DNA of 64,000 nucleotides from Cavenderia fasciculata (GCF_000203815.1 NW_004457734.1:1061233-1125232); one strand, 5' to 3'. Shown: positions 1 to 12,820, counted from the first letter of the stretch. Made by a program: numbers and translations. The notes: a model not told the origin generated them from the sequence alone.

Positions 1-239
1 AATTTAAATAATCATTGGTGGTTGGAAGAGAGAGACCAACCAAGCACCACAGCAAAAGAGGAAATGAATTTGAAAAACATTCATTCATTAATTTTTTGGC
101 GCCAACCCCTCATAGTGAATCATCAACCCAAAGATGCAATCTTGATCTTATTGAAACTTCGCAGAGATATCACTCTACTCTATTGTACCTCTATTTCGAG
201 CATAAGATCAAAGATAAGATAATATATCATTTTAAGTAC

Positions 240-1033
240 ATGTCAGCAACAGCAACAGGAGGTAGATCTACAAGAATGTTAATGAACAAAATAATAGATT
301 TTGTAAAGAATGAGGTATGTTTATTGATTGATTGTGATCGAGATTGATTGGTTGATTGTGTTGTTTATGTTTATGTTTATATTATATTATATTGATTTGT
401 TTATAGATGAAAAATAATGATCCATCACATGACTTTAAACATGTAGAGAGAGTAGTAGATTTAACAAGACAGATTGCCAAGAGTGAAAACTATCAAGGAG
501 ATATGGAGTTGTTAGAGGTGGCTGCTTATTTGCACGATGTTAACGATTGGAAGTACTCGGGTAGTGAAACGGCTGGTGTCGAGGCTGCTCGTTTATTCCT
601 CGCCGATCAATCCTATCCAGAGGACAAGATTGAAAAGGTGTGTCAAATCATCCAAGACATTTCATTCAAGAATGAATTGGGCAACACATCAATGAAGAGT
701 ATCCCCATTGAATCAATGATCGTCCAAGATGCTGATAGATTGGATGCTATGGGTGCTGTTGGTGTAGCAAGAACCTTTTCATATGGTGCATTGAAAAAGA
801 ATACATTCTACGAGGAGGAGACATTCCAGAGAACCATAGGTGACAAGACACTCACCAAAGACGAATACATGAAGACTAGCAGAGCAGGTTCCTCAACGTT
901 GGACCATTTCTACGATAAATTATTTATTTTAAAGGATCGTATCAAAACTCAGACCGGTAAAAGAATGGCACAAGAACGTCACCAATTTATGTTATTATTT
1001 GTTGATCAATTAAAAAAGGAAATTAAAGAATAA
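240..1033 (+). CDS. HD-domain metal-dependent phosphohydrolase, YedJ-like
   Basis: Two exons, 240-314 and 407-1033, joined in phase 0, give 233 residues; the intron has a GTATGT donor and a TTTATAG acceptor. I chose the ATG at 240 because it splices cleanly and adds the N-terminal helix usual upstream of the HD core; an unspliced start at 407 would lose it. The HD signature is His37, His68-Asp69 (in YLHDVND) and Asp133 (in VQDADRLDAMGA), which would bind a divalent metal pair. The layout and the DADRLDA(M/L)GA block match bacterial YedJ-type hydrolases, which are predicted nucleotide or phosphoester hydrolases with undefined substrate. No signal peptide or membrane segment is seen, so it is probably cytosolic. 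The 239 bases upstream are non-coding leader or promoter. Family assignment is firm, substrate unknown. Confidence 0.88.
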
Positions 1034-1410
1034 TAACAATGATAAATGATAATATTTACACAAACCAAAAGATTAAAGATCTTGTCAAGCAAGTTTTGGG
1101 TTACCCCGATATCGATATCCAAAAAGATCGGCCCAAAAAATATATTTTTTTCTCCTCATGCAATTATCACGTATGGTTGGATGGATAGATATTTTTAGAT
1201 ACTGTTTTATTGTTGTTTGGTTGATGGATGGATTGATGGCTTGGTCAATTCGAATCCCCACATTGCAATGGAATCTTTGATTACAAAATATCCATCACAT
1301 CCATCCTTCCTGACACACTGCGAATAACTTTTTTTGTTTGACCATTACTACTACTATTATTATTAATATTTATTTTAGATGGATAGAGAGAGAAAGAGAT
1401 AAACAAAACA
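1034..1410. other. Intergenic region, HD gene to first ectodomain gene
   Basis: 377 bases with no supported gene. It holds the 3' end of the HD gene and the promoter of the gene at 1411. The only notable run is a purine-rich stretch just before the start codon (about 1381-1400). An antisense reading frame here overlaps the signal-peptide exon and is not supported. Confidence 0.6.
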
Positions 1411-4400
1411 ATGAATATTAAAAAATATTTATTTTTACTACTAATCATTTTAGTTTTAGGAAAATGTAAAGGTGAATTCAAAATGTGGGTTGGGTCACCA
1501 GAAAATGATTGGAATGATCCTAGTAATTGGAGTCCTGTAGGTATTCCAATAGCAACCGATGACGTCTATATCCGTGATGAAAGTAATCAAACTACCGTCA
1601 TTTCTGTTGGACCAGTTGTATTTGGGTCTCTTATTGTGGGGAACTCACCACCCAATGCCAATGAAACTCTATTGCTTGCCGGTGGATTTTCATCAGATGG
1701 AGCAGTCTATGTAACCGGTGCAGCCATGTTGTTTCTTGGAACACTTGAAGACCAACCAAACTCTATTTATAATGCCGATATAATCATGGTAGATACTCCA
1801 TCCACTTTATTAATTAGAGATGCCAATGTTACTGTCGTTGATGATATTTATAACTTGGGTTTAATCATTTTAGGTATGTGATGTAATAATAATAATAATA
1901 ATAATAATAATCAATAATAATAATAATTTATTTAATCAATTTTCTTTTTTCTTTTTTTTTTTTAGATGGAAATGGAAACGCTTCGTCAATTGATAATACA
2001 AATAGTATAAAATGTGAGACTAATTCATATTACCAAATGAATACAATTTTTAATAGAAGTAATAGTACATTGTTATTAAAACCTGGTTCATCTCTATATT
2101 TTACTGGAGTTGAACAAGACGTAAGTACAAACAAACAAACAAGCAAGCAAACAAACAAACAAACAAACAAACAAAATATTAACATAATACTAATTTTTTT
2201 TTTTTAGGATACAACTAGATTTATGGATGGATCTAGATTATATGGAATGGCTGAATCAGGAATGAAATTTGAAAATCAATCACTCTATACAGATCAAGCT
2301 ATAATTGAATTAAATAGTTCAGCCATTGCAACTGAAAATGCTTATATTCTTATTGGAGATCAAACCAAATTCAATATGACTGGAGCCTATACCACCATTT
2401 TCCCTCCATCTAGTGACTCGGTATTTGCATCGTCTAGATCCAATGCAACCATCACCGATGCTATCGTTGGTTTCGATCATACATTGTTTTTTTTGAACAA
2501 TAGTCGATTCAATATTTTTGGTTCTTCTGATTTTTATTTAAAAGATTCTTTTATTCTTACTATGGGAGATGGAGGTTTTTTAAGTTTGTTTGAGGTAAGT
2601 TGTATTTTTTAAAAAAAACAAACAAACAAACCAATTTCTATTATTATTATTATTTATTAACCTTTTATTATTAATATTATTTAGAGTGCAAAAATGAATG
2701 TTCACCAATCAACAATATTCATTCAAAATTACCTCGATTTAGGTGACCTTGCCAATCTTAATCTATATGGTTCTCAAATTGTTATTGCCGAAAACCAAGA
2801 TTATTATTCTTTTACTGCTAGTGTAGTGTACAAACAATTACTCTATTATTATTATTATTATTTTAAATCATACAATTAATTTATTTAATTCTATTTTTTT
2901 ATTTATCTTTTTTTAGGGTAATAGTAGTATGACTTTATCTCATCAATCAAGTTTAACGGTAAATGGAATATTTTTTTTAACCGATTATGCTACTATACAG
3001 AGCTCGGTTAGTGATTTTTCAATTAAAGAACATATGTATCTACAAAATGATTCAATTGTTCAGATTAATTTAGCCAATTTCACTGTTGATGGTCTCCTTA
3101 CTATTGTCGATCGTGCTCAACTACTCTTTAGTTCGTCAATTGTCTATATCAATGGATCGGCAGGTGCTTATGATCAGTCAAAGCTTTTACTAAACACCTC
3201 TATTCTTTATGTTCCAGGTAATTTTACTTTGACATCAACATTTTTATCCATGAACTCTATTATGATTGTCAATCAATATTTCCAAAGTGTATGAAATAAT
3301 AGTAAAAAAAAGAAAAAGAAATAGAAAAAGTGAAAGAGGTAGGACTTTTATTAACTTTTTTTTATTTTATTAGGCTGGTCTATATTATGCATTAGAGACA
3401 AATTTATTAGTGTCTGGTGAGTTTCATTCATATGGTTATGCCTTTTTTGAAAATACAACTTTAATTTCAAATGGTACTGCAAAAGTATGTTAAATGAATA
3501 ATAATAATACAATTCATTAATACCAACCAAATTTTATTTCTATTTAATTATTCTTTCTTTTTCTATTTAGTTTGATACTGCATTTTATGGTAAAAATGCA
3601 AATATTACAGTTCAGTCTGGAGATTTGGTATTTTTAGAAAATTCCAACTTTACTTGTACCAATTGTACTATATCTGTGCTGGCTGGTGTATTTGAATACC
3701 AACAAGGTACAAGACTTGAATTATTTAATACTACATTGACCAATAATGGAACAGTATCATCACTTGGTGATGTTTCATTGTCACCTGGTAGTAGTATTAC
3801 CAATACTGGTCTATTTACAATATTATCGAATATTATTGCAAATGCCACTACAAACAATGAAACATTGCCAGCAGAGATTAATAATTATGGATCAATCAAT
3901 TCACAATCAAATGTTACTATTGATGTTTTAATTAATAATTCTGGTAATTTCTCGATTGAATCAAATAGTAGTATCTATGTTCAAGAGTTTACTCAAACCG
4001 ATGGTGGCAATCTACAACTAGTTGGTGGAGGTTCAATCACATCTTACCTTAACCTTAATATTCAAGGTGGATCAGTCTATGGCAATGGTGCAATTAATAC
4101 TAGTTTGGATTTAAATAATAATGGTCAATTGGGTATAAAGAATATAACAAGTGAATTAGAGATCCATGGTAACCTTACACAATCTGGTAATAGCACAACA
4201 GTCATTAGAATTAATACTATTGATGATTTTACTAAATGTATGAATAGAAAGAAACAAATCAATCAAACTGATTTTAAATTAATATATTAATATTACATTT
4301 TAGATAAAATTAATCAAACAATTGAAGTAGCAGGAACATTATTAGTATATATGAATAAGAATCTATTGGGTAATGATGTCAATGTAACTATTATTAGTTA

Positions 4401-4722
4401 TAATCAAACTAGTAGTAGTGGTGGTGACTTTGGCAAGATTAAAGTATTGACCTATGACCCTGAAAATAATGACGATGAAGAAGAAGTTGAATGTCAAGTA
4501 CAACCAACCAAGGGTGAAAGAAACTATTCCCTCCTCTTACAAGATTGTGAAAATAGTACAGCTCAATCAAATCGAAACAAAGTGATTGTAGGAGCAGTAG
4601 TTGGATCTATTGTTGGTGCATCTGTGTTGGTTGCTTCTTATATCGCATACAAGAAATACCTTGCAAAGAAACTATTTGCTAAAAAGTTGGATCGTATTCA
4701 AGCTGAAATGAATAAATTATAA
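1411..4722 (+). CDS. Tandem ectodomain protein A: secreted repeat-rich type I membrane glycoprotein
   Basis: Eight exons (1411-1873, 1966-2120, 2208-2594, 2685-2822, 2917-3288, 3374-3484, 3571-4237, 4304-4722) give 903 residues. The N-terminus is a signal peptide (MNIKKYLFLLLIILVLG) followed by a W-x-D-x-S-N-W-S/N-P block. The long ectodomain is made of short strand-like units rich in N, S, T, G and I with many N-x-S/T sites, the look of a right-handed parallel beta-helix. Near the C-terminus a KVIVGAVVGSIVGASVLVASY helix is followed by a Lys-rich tail, so a single-pass type I protein is predicted. I know no named family for it. The gene at 4982 is a tandem paralog with the same phases and almost the same exon sizes. 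A surface recognition, adhesion or matrix role is inference. Confidence 0.85.
3604..4722 (+). repeat. Near-identical 3' block shared with the paralog (copy A)
   Basis: From about 3604, 33 bases into exon 7, to the stop codon the coding sequence is almost identical to 7089-8227 of the neighbouring gene, apart from the intron between exons 7 and 8 (66 nt here, 86 nt there). Upstream exons 1-6 are clearly diverged. This abrupt change in similarity inside an exon is what a gene-conversion tract looks like. Confidence 0.8.
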
Positions 4723-4981
4723 ATCATCAAAACTAATAATTAAATAAATAAATAATAATAAATAATAAATATCCCTGGGACAAAGGCTCATTTAAAAAAC
4801 TTTGCCAAAGGATAAATATCCCATTCACTTTGGGAAAGTTCACAAATATCTGGTCTTGTTTTTTTTTTACCAAGATATTCGTTGTATCTTCGTTGGACAT
4901 GATTCCTCGCGATTAATTATTTTTTTTGATCACTCTATTATTTTCCTCTTAATTTAAATAGAGAGATAGAGAGAAAATAAG

Positions 4982-7900
4982 ATGAATCACATTTATTTAA
5001 TAGTACTATTGCTTGTTCTTACTATTGGTCATTGTCAAGGTGCTATAAAAACATGGGTAGGACCACCAGAGGAAAATGATTGGTCGGTACCTTCGAATTG
5101 GAACCCAGCAAGTACACCTACATCGGTTGATGATGTTAGAATTTTAGATGAAAACAACAATACAGTGGTCTTTTCATTTGAATCAGATGTAGAATTTGGA
5201 TCAATCATATTGGGAAGCTCAACAGGACCATACACAAATGGTACACTTTTATTCTTGGGTGGATTTACAACTTTAGGAAAGATTAATATAAGTAGTGCAT
5301 CGTTGATGTATATGGGATCATTCGTTGATCAAACTCCATACTCTTATTATACTGCAAACTTGATATCTGTTGATAAAGAAGCTGGTTTATTAATTGGTAA
5401 TGCTACCGTTATAAGTCAAATTTATAATTATGGTTCAGTTTTATTAGGTAAGAAAGAATAGAGAAGAGAGAAATAGAGAGATGGATATAGATATTTATTT
5501 AAAGGATTGATTTTAATTTATTTTAATTTTTATATATTTATTTAGATGGTAGAGGATTAGTTGCATTTATAGAAAATTCAGCAAATATTATTTTTGAAGA
5601 AAATGCAAGTTACAAGTCTATATCTTTTAATAATAGAAATGGATCGGTTGAATTAAAAGCTGGTGTAGTTTTAGATTTATATGGTATTGAAAATGGTGTA
5701 TGTAAATGATAGTATTATACTATCTTTCTTTTTTTGTTTTTATAATAATCAATTCTATTTTTTATTTTTAGGATTATTCAAGTTTTCAAAAAGGATCAAA
5801 TTTATATGCATCAAAAGGAGCATCGTTGGGTATTATAAATGAAACATTTTACCTTGCCGAGTCAAATTTGGATTTTAATCAAGCATCCATTTATGCTCAT
5901 GGAGTTTATATGTTGATTGGACATCACTCTCATTTTAATATGACTGGAACCTATACCAATTATGATGGGGACGGAGGTGACTCTCAATTTAATGCATTTG
6001 AATCAAATGCAACCATTGTCAATGCTACCGTTCATTTTAATCATTCTGCCTTTTACCTTTCTGATAGTCAGTTTAATATTTTTGGTACTTCTGATATTTA
6101 CATGATAGATTCTTATATCCTAACTCTTGGTACTGGAGGTTATTTGAATATTTTTGGTGTATGTAAAAGAAAAAAAGAAAAAGAAGAAAAATTAAATATA
6201 TACTAAAATTATTATTTAGGAAACAATTATGAGAGCATATCATTCAAATATTACAATTGATAGAATATTATTGTTGGATGAAAATGCTAAACTTTATCTA
6301 TCAGACTCTGACCTTTATGTTTTTGGTAGCTCTACTACTCTTGCCATTGCAACTGCTGTAAGTATATCTATTAAATAGATTAATAGAAAATTAATATTAA
6401 TCTTTTTCTTTATTCTTTTTTTTTCTAGGGAGATAGTAGATTATATTTAAATGATCATTCAGATTTGATTGTAGATGGACTTTTCTATATGACAAATTCA
6501 TCAAAGGTTTCAAGTAATTTAGGACAATTTTTCATTCAAGGTTACATGGTAATGCAACATTTTTCAATGGTAGAATTGGAAGATACTGAATGCTATTTAA
6601 CAGGACTCATTGTTTTATATGATAGTTCTGAAATGTTTTTTAACAATACATACCTTTATGTTAATGGATCGGTCGGTGCATTTGATAATTCTACTCTAAA
6701 TATTGATAGATCTACACTTTCTATTCCAGGCAATTTAACATTAACTTCCAAATTCCTTTCAACTGATTCTATAATTAATGTTGATGAATATTTTCAAAGT
6801 GTATGTAAAGTTTTATAAAAAAAGAGAATTGAAACAAAAACCAATTAACTTATTTCTATATATAAAGCTTGGAGTTTATATTGGTTTAAATACAGATATA
6901 TCGGTAAGTGGTCAATTCCAATCTATAGGAATTACTATTTGGCAACAAACTAGTTTAATTTGTAATGGTACTGCTAAAGTAAGTTAAAAAAAAAGAAGAA
7001 TGATTAATAATAATATTATTCTTTTTTCTAATACTTATTCTTTTTCTATTATTAGTTTGATAGTCAATTTTTTGGTGAACATGTAAATATTACAGTTCAA
7101 TCTGGAGATTTGGTATTTTTAGAAAACTCCAATTTTACTTGTACCAATTGTACTATATCTGTATTGTCTGGTGTATTTGAATACCAACAAGGTACAAGAC
7201 TTGAACTGTTTAATACTACATTGACCAATAATGGTACAGTATCATCACTTGGTGATGTTTCATTGTCACCTGGTAGTAGTATTACCAATACTGGTCTATT
7301 TACAATATTATCGAATATTATTGCAAATGCCACAACCAATAATCAAACAAATCACGCAGAGATTAATAATTCTGGATCAATCAATTCACAATCAAATGTT
7401 ACTATTGATGTTTTAATTAATAATTCTGGTAATTTCTCGATTGAATCAAATAGTAGTATCTATGTTCAAGAGTTTACTCAAACCGATGGTGGTAATCTAC
7501 AACTAGTTGGTGGAGGTTCAATCACATCTTACCTTAACCTTAATATTCGAGGTGGATCAGTCTATGGTAATGGTGCAATTAATACTAGTTTGGATTTAAA
7601 TAATAATGGTCAATTGGGTATAAAGAATAGAACCAGCGCACTAGAAATCTATGGTAACCTTACACAATCTAGAAATACCACAACAGTCATTAGAATTAAT
7701 ACTATTGATGATTTTACTAAATGTATGAATGAATAGAAAGAAACAAAACAAAATTAATATTAAATTGATTTAATATTTATATTAATATTCTCTATTATTA
7801 CATTTTAGATAAAATTATTCAATCGATGGAATTGGCAGGAACATTATTAGTATATATGAATAAGAATCTATTGGGTAATGATGTCAATGTAACTATTATT

Positions 7901-8227
7901 AGTTATAATCAAACTAGTAGTAGTGGTGGTGACTTTGGCAAGATTAAAGTATTGACCTATGACCCTGAAAATAATGACGATGAAGAGGAAGTTGAATGTC
8001 AAGCACAACCTACCAAGGGTGGTAAAAACTATTCCCTCCTCTTACAAGATTGTGTATCTATTACATCCCAAAACAATAGAAACAAAGTGATTGTAGGAGC
8101 AGTAGTTGGATCTATTGTGGGTGCATCTGTGTTGGTTGCTTCTTATATCACATACAAGAAATACCTTGCAAAGAAACTATTCCAAAAGAAATTAAATAGT
8201 CTTCAAGTTAAAATGGATGGTTTCTAA
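4982..8227 (+). CDS. Tandem ectodomain protein B: paralog of the gene at 1411
   Basis: Eight exons (4982-5447, 5546-5697, 5772-6158, 6220-6357, 6429-6800, 6868-6978, 7056-7722, 7809-8227) give 903 residues, the same total as protein A. Exons 3-8 have the same lengths as in A (387, 138, 372, 111, 667, 419 nt); exons 1 and 2 differ by +3 and -3, so the exon 1-2 sum is also equal (618). A signal peptide (MNHIYLIVLLLVLTIGHCQG), the W-G-P-P-E-x-N-D-W block, the beta-helix-like ectodomain and the C-terminal membrane helix are all present. The distal ectodomain (exons 1-6) differs substantially from A, while exons 7-8 are nearly identical. The gap between the genes is 259 bases in head-to-tail orientation. 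Both genes look intact. Function is unknown. Confidence 0.85.
7089..8227 (+). repeat. Near-identical 3' block shared with the paralog (copy B)
   Basis: Partner of the block at 3604-4722. It covers most of exon 7 and all of exon 8, including the membrane helix. The protein-level differences are a small number of scattered substitutions, mostly late in exon 7 and just before the membrane segment. Confidence 0.8.
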
Positions 8228-8640
8228 AGATTTGTGAATATAGCAACCAATAATAATAATAATAACTATCTATGTACTATACTATATTTAAATAAATATT
8301 TTTTAAACCTTTTAAATCTAGGAGCAGTATAGTAGTACAATACGTATACTATTCATGCAAATATAGAAGGGAGATTGATTGATTTGCAGTTGATCTATAG
8401 ATTAAATGATATTAATTAGGAGGTCACAAAACAAGATGTGTACACTGTATACTACTATAATAGTCATAATTATGATGCGTCTGTTGTTTGGCATGTTTTT
8501 CAAGAATGCGACCAACCATCACGTGACATCATTCGCTTCGAAATTAATTAAAAATTTAATTTAAACAGCAAAGTATTTTTTTTTAAGCAAACATAAATAG
8601 CGGTTTATGGATCATTGGGGAGTACTACTCTAATAATAAA
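8228..8640. other. Intergenic region before the NADH dehydrogenase gene
   Basis: About 410 bases without a gene. It contains several short imperfect palindromes rich in TATACT/AGTATA around 8325-8355 and 8440-8475. I see no tRNA, transposon or coding sequence. Confidence 0.5.
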
Positions 8641-8722
8641 AGAATAGAATAGAATAGAATAGAATAGAATAGAATAGAATAGAATAGAATAGAATAGAAT
8701 AGAATAGATAGATAGATAGATA
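8641..8722 (+). repeat. AGAAT pentanucleotide microsatellite followed by GATA repeats
   Basis: About thirteen AGAAT units run from 8641 to about 8705 and pass directly into GATA tetranucleotide repeats ending near 8722. The start codon of the NADH dehydrogenase is at 8730, so the array must lie in the 5' leader or core promoter and is likely to vary in length between strains. Confidence 0.9.
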
Positions 8723-8729
8723 AAATAGA

Positions 8730-10301
8730 ATGATATCAAGAAATTTAGTAAAAGTTACCAAATTAAACATAAAGAATCAGATAACAGCAGCAGCTGCTAC
8801 ATCTTTACAGGTACAACCAACTGCTGTTGGCAATAGAAATTACTTTTCAGTTGTAGATAAAGATAAAAAAAAGAAACCTAAAGTCCTTGTTCTTGGTTCA
8901 GGTTGGTCTTCTTTTGCTTTTTTAAAGAAATGTATGTAACATTAACATTATTATTATTATTATTGAAAAAAGAAGAAGAAACTAATTTGCTTTCTTTTTT
9001 GCTTTTCTTTTTTTTTGTTTGTTTTACTAGTAAATTCAAAATATTATGATATAACATTAATATCACCAAGAAATCATTTCTTGTTTACACCTTTATTGGC
9101 ATCAACGACGGTTGGAACATTGGAGTTTAGATCGATAGCAGAACCAATTAGAAAGGCAAAGAATGATTTTGAATTCCTTCAAGCTCAATGCACTACGGTA
9201 GACCCAGAAACAAAGACCATTGAATGTACATCAACCTTGCATGACACCACTCCATTTAAATTACAGTATGATTATTTGGTCATTGGAGTTGGTGCAAGAA
9301 ATGCAACTTTTGGTATACCAGGTGTATCGGAACACGCCCACTTTCTCAAAGAGTTGCATCAAGCTAGATCCATTCGTCAACGTATCATATATTGTTTTGA
9401 ATCTGCATCATTACCAGACTGTAAACCAGAGGAACGTAAAAGATTACTTAGTACAATCATCGTTGGCGCTGGACCAACTGGTGTCGAGTTTGCAGCCGAA
9501 CTAAATGATTTGGTCATTGAAGATATTGCTAAACTATTCCCCAATGTTCCATGCAATGAAATCAACATTACTATACTCGAAGCATCTAATCGTATATTAT
9601 CAGCATTTGACTCTAAACTGGTAGATACTGCGGTAAAGAGATTTAGAACGACTGGTATAGATGTACGTACCAATACAATAGTCAAAGAGGTACTATCTGA
9701 CGAGGTAATATTGACATCTGGTGAAAGAATACCTTTTGGTCTTTTGGTTTGGAGTACTGGAATTGGTAGTCATCCATTCACTGATCGTTTACCAATGGAA
9801 AAGGATAAACATGGTCGTATCATTGTTGATGATTTCCTAAGAGTTAAAAATATTTTCCAAAATAATAACAACAACAAAACAATAGAATCAACTTCAACCA
9901 CCTCAACTATAACTACAACCGCTACAACTAAACAACAACAACAACAAGAAAATATTTATTCATTTGGAGATTGTGCATCACCACAAGGTAATAATAATAA
10001 TTTACCAGCAACAGCTCAGGTGGCACAACAAGAAGGATACTACTTGGCACAACAATTTAATAATCGGGCAGAAAACAAAGAATTACAACCATTTGTTTTC
10101 AACTTTTTGGGTATTATGGCATATATTGGTCGTATGAGTTCACTCTTTCAAACAAACTCTGTTCATGCATCTGGATTCACTGCATGGGTTACATGGCGTT
10201 CAGCTTATTTAACAAGATTAGGTTCAATTCGTTCTAAATTACAAGTTCCTTTTGATTGGGCTCGTACCTTTATTTTTGGTAGAGATATTAGTAATTTCTA
10301 G
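8730..10301 (+). CDS. Type II (alternative, rotenone-insensitive) NADH dehydrogenase, mitochondrial
   Basis: Exons 8730-8931 and 9031-10301 give 490 residues. The N-terminus is a basic, Ser/Ala-rich mitochondrial presequence (MISRNLVKVTKLNIKNQ). It is followed by the first dinucleotide fold, LGSGWSS at residues 56-61 (FAD), and a second, GAGPTGVE from residue 213 (NADH). Later YSFGDCA and the AQVAQQEG helix are the usual FAD and quinone-side motifs, and the C-terminal amphipathic region is retained. The enzyme would pass electrons from NADH to ubiquinone on the inner mitochondrial membrane without proton pumping. A low-complexity N/T/S/Q insert (around 9850-9950) sits just before YSFGDCA, probably in a surface loop. 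No EF-hand is seen. It converges with the DDX49-like gene, 112 bases apart. Confidence 0.93.
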
Positions 10302-10413
10302 AAAAACAAAATGTAAAGTAAAAATAACTAAATAAACAAATACAAAGTATACGCTAAATATAAAATATATATATATTTAATCATTTAATAATTTAATTAT
10401 ATTATAATATAAT

Positions 10414-12224
10414 TTATTCCTTTGTTTTCTTTCTTTTAAATAATGAGAATCCACCTTCTTTAACATTCTTTAAAGTTGTAGTAGTAGTTGGTTGTTTAGT
10501 ATTATTATTATTATTTGTATTATTATTATTTTTAACTTTTTGATTGTCAGTTGATTTCATTTGATCATTTGATCTCTTTTGATTCTTTTGATTATTAATA
10601 TTTTTTGCTCTATCAGACATGATTTGTTTTTGTTCTTCATTTCTTTCTTCTCTTCTTTCTTTTTCTTTTACACCAAATTCAACTTCATCTAGATAGATTT
10701 CAACCATTTTTCTGGCGGTTGAAGCTTCGTTGAGATGACGATACACTTCATCATCCTCGGTTGGATATAATTCTAGTTGTTTGCCAATAGCGGTTTCAAC
10801 ATTTTTGACTAGATCAACGTCATGAGGAGTGACAAAAGAGATGGCTTTACCGGTACGACCAAAACGGGCGGTTCTACCAACACGATGGATATAATCTTTG
10901 GAAGAATTTGATAATTTGTAGTTGATGACAATTTGGACGTCTGGAATATCCAAACCACGACTAGCAACATCGGTTGCAATCAATACCTTGACAAACCCAG
11001 ATTTGAATTGTTTGAGTGCTCTAAGACGACCCTTTTGATCGAGAAAAGAGTGTAACGATACCGTCTTGATGTCGAGTTTGTTCAACATACCCTTTACGGC
11101 TTCAACCGTTCTACAATTGTTGACAAAGATGATACAACTCGATTGTGGGAATGATTTGAGTAGATAGACCAAATGACAATCTTTGGCCAATGCAGGCATG
11201 TATATATAATGTTGTTTGAGTGTATCGACCGTATCATATTTTGAATTATCTTCAAATACAAACGGATCTTTCATTGGTACCAATTGAAGTTTCTTTAAAT
11301 TATTGGTCATTGTCGCCGAATATAATAATGTTTGTCTATTTTCAATTGGTGGTAAATGTTCTACTATTTTCTAAAGAGTAAGTAAAAGAATGTAAGTATA
11401 GGATATTTATATATATATATATATATTATTATTTAAATATTTTTAGTTACTTCTATTTCTAATTCAAAATCTTCACAAAGAATACGATCAGCTTCATCGA
11501 GTACAAGGAATTTACAAAATTTGAGAGCAATTTTGAGACCATTGGAAAGATGACTGGCGAGACGACCGGGAGTTGCAACAATGATATGAGGACGTTTATC
11601 CAAAACAAGTGATTGTGCTACGGAATCGATACCACCAATAACGACAGCACAATTGACATTCATTGCAGAACCAATTGCTTTGAATTGTTCACCGATTTGA
11701 ACGGCCAATTCACGTGTTGGTGTCAAAACAACGGCAAATACTCCATATGGATCTTCTGACAATAGAGAGAGGATTGGAATGGCAAAAGCAGCAGTTTTAC
11801 CACTACCAGTCTTTGCACTAGCCAAAATATCTCTACCTTCCAATACCTTTGGTATAGTATTGTATTGAATATTTGATGGTTGTTTAAATCCTAATATTTT
11901 ACAACTATTTACCAACCATGGTTGTAATTTTAAATCTCCAAATGATTTTGGTTTCTCTTCAACTTCTTCAATTTCTTCAATTTCTTCTTCCTCTACTTCT
12001 TCATCTTCTTCATCTTCTTCATTTTCAACTTCTTCTTGTTCTTCTTCCTCTTCATCTTCCTCTACTTCTTCATCATTTTCGTCTTCAACTTCTTCTTCCT
12101 CTACTTCATCTTCTACCTCCTCTTCTTGTTGAATTATTTCTTCTTGTTGAATCTTTTTCTTTTTAGATGATTCTATCTTTTGTTGTTGTTTTTGTTGTTG
12201 TTGTTTTGTTGTTTTAATTGTCAT
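10414..12224 (-). CDS. ddx49: DEAD-box RNA helicase, DDX49/Dbp8-like
   Basis: Exons 11451-12224 and 10414-11370 on the minus strand give 576 residues. The helicase core has the Q-motif region LGFKQPSNIQ (about 111-120), Walker A AKTGSGKT (137-144), DEAD (243-246), SAT (276-278) and HRVGRTAR (420-427). The C-terminal half (LPPIENRQTLLYSAT, then IATDVASRGLDIP) most resembles DDX49/Dbp8, a nucleolar helicase for small-subunit rRNA processing. The first 90 residues are a Gln/Lys stretch and then a long Glu/Asp tract, an extension absent from the human protein; the C-terminus is a basic, Asn-rich tail. It shares a 144-bp divergent intergenic region with the small gene at 12369. DDX47/Rrp3 is the main alternative. 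Confidence 0.88.
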
Positions 12225-12368
12225 CTCTTCTTTATTTGTTTAAAGTTGATAGAGATAATAAATAAACGTTCAAAAATGGCTCGTTTGGCTCGGTTTTTTT
12301 TTGATAACTCGTCGATTGAATGCACTTTAAAATTTATTTATTAATTTCAATAGTTTAATTAAATAAAC

Positions 12369-12820
12369 ATGTACAAATCAACAATTAAACTATTAAATAG
12401 ATCATCAACATCTTTAAATAGTATGTTTATGTGTTTAAAATGTTCTAAAAGATTCAATTGGTTGACTTTTTCATTCATTCATTTTCATTCATTTTAGTTA
12501 CAAGAACCTATATAACAATAAATAATAGTGGAGCAGATAGATTAGAACAATTAAGAAAGGGATATGGTAAAGATGATCAAAGTAGAATAGTATCAATGGG
12601 AGGAGAAGAAGAGAATGAATTATCACAAGAGGTAATGCAAAGAGTGAGTAATATAAGAAAGATGGCTCCCTCTATCAAAGATGACCCCTCACTAGATGAC
12701 TATTCATCAAAGGTTGAACAACAAAATGAACAAGGTGAAACAATTGAAATCAATGGTCGTACCATCCCAATCAATATACCAAGAGATAAGATTCAAATAG
12801 TTAGAACTAGTGATTATTAA
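12369..12820 (+). CDS. Small uncharacterised protein with mitochondrial-type N-terminus
   Basis: Exon 12369-12420, a 77-nt intron with GTATGT donor and TTTTAG acceptor, then exon 12498-12820 give 124 residues. The start is the ATG at 12369, because splicing from it joins in frame. The N-terminus (MYKSTIKLLNRSSTSLN) is basic, hydroxylated and free of acidic residues, as in mitochondrial presequences. The rest is acidic and soluble, with a predicted helix around ELSQEVMQRVSNIRKM and a conserved-looking ending GRTIPINIPRDKIQIV. I do not recognise the family. It is transcribed divergently from the DDX49-like gene. The gene itself is well supported; its location and function are inference. Confidence 0.7.

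Noticed and set aside
15-347. Two overlapping open frames at the left end of the window
   Set aside because: They are short, have no family resemblance and overlap the first exon of the HD-domain gene in other frames.
1230-1280. TTCGAAT followed by CCCC resembling a tRNA T-arm
   Set aside because: There is no T-stem pairing, anticodon arm or acceptor around it.
11918-12166. Leu-rich plus-strand open frame over the DDX49-like gene
   Set aside because: It is antisense to the Glu/Asp tract; CTT/CTC codons on the opposite strand create the frame.
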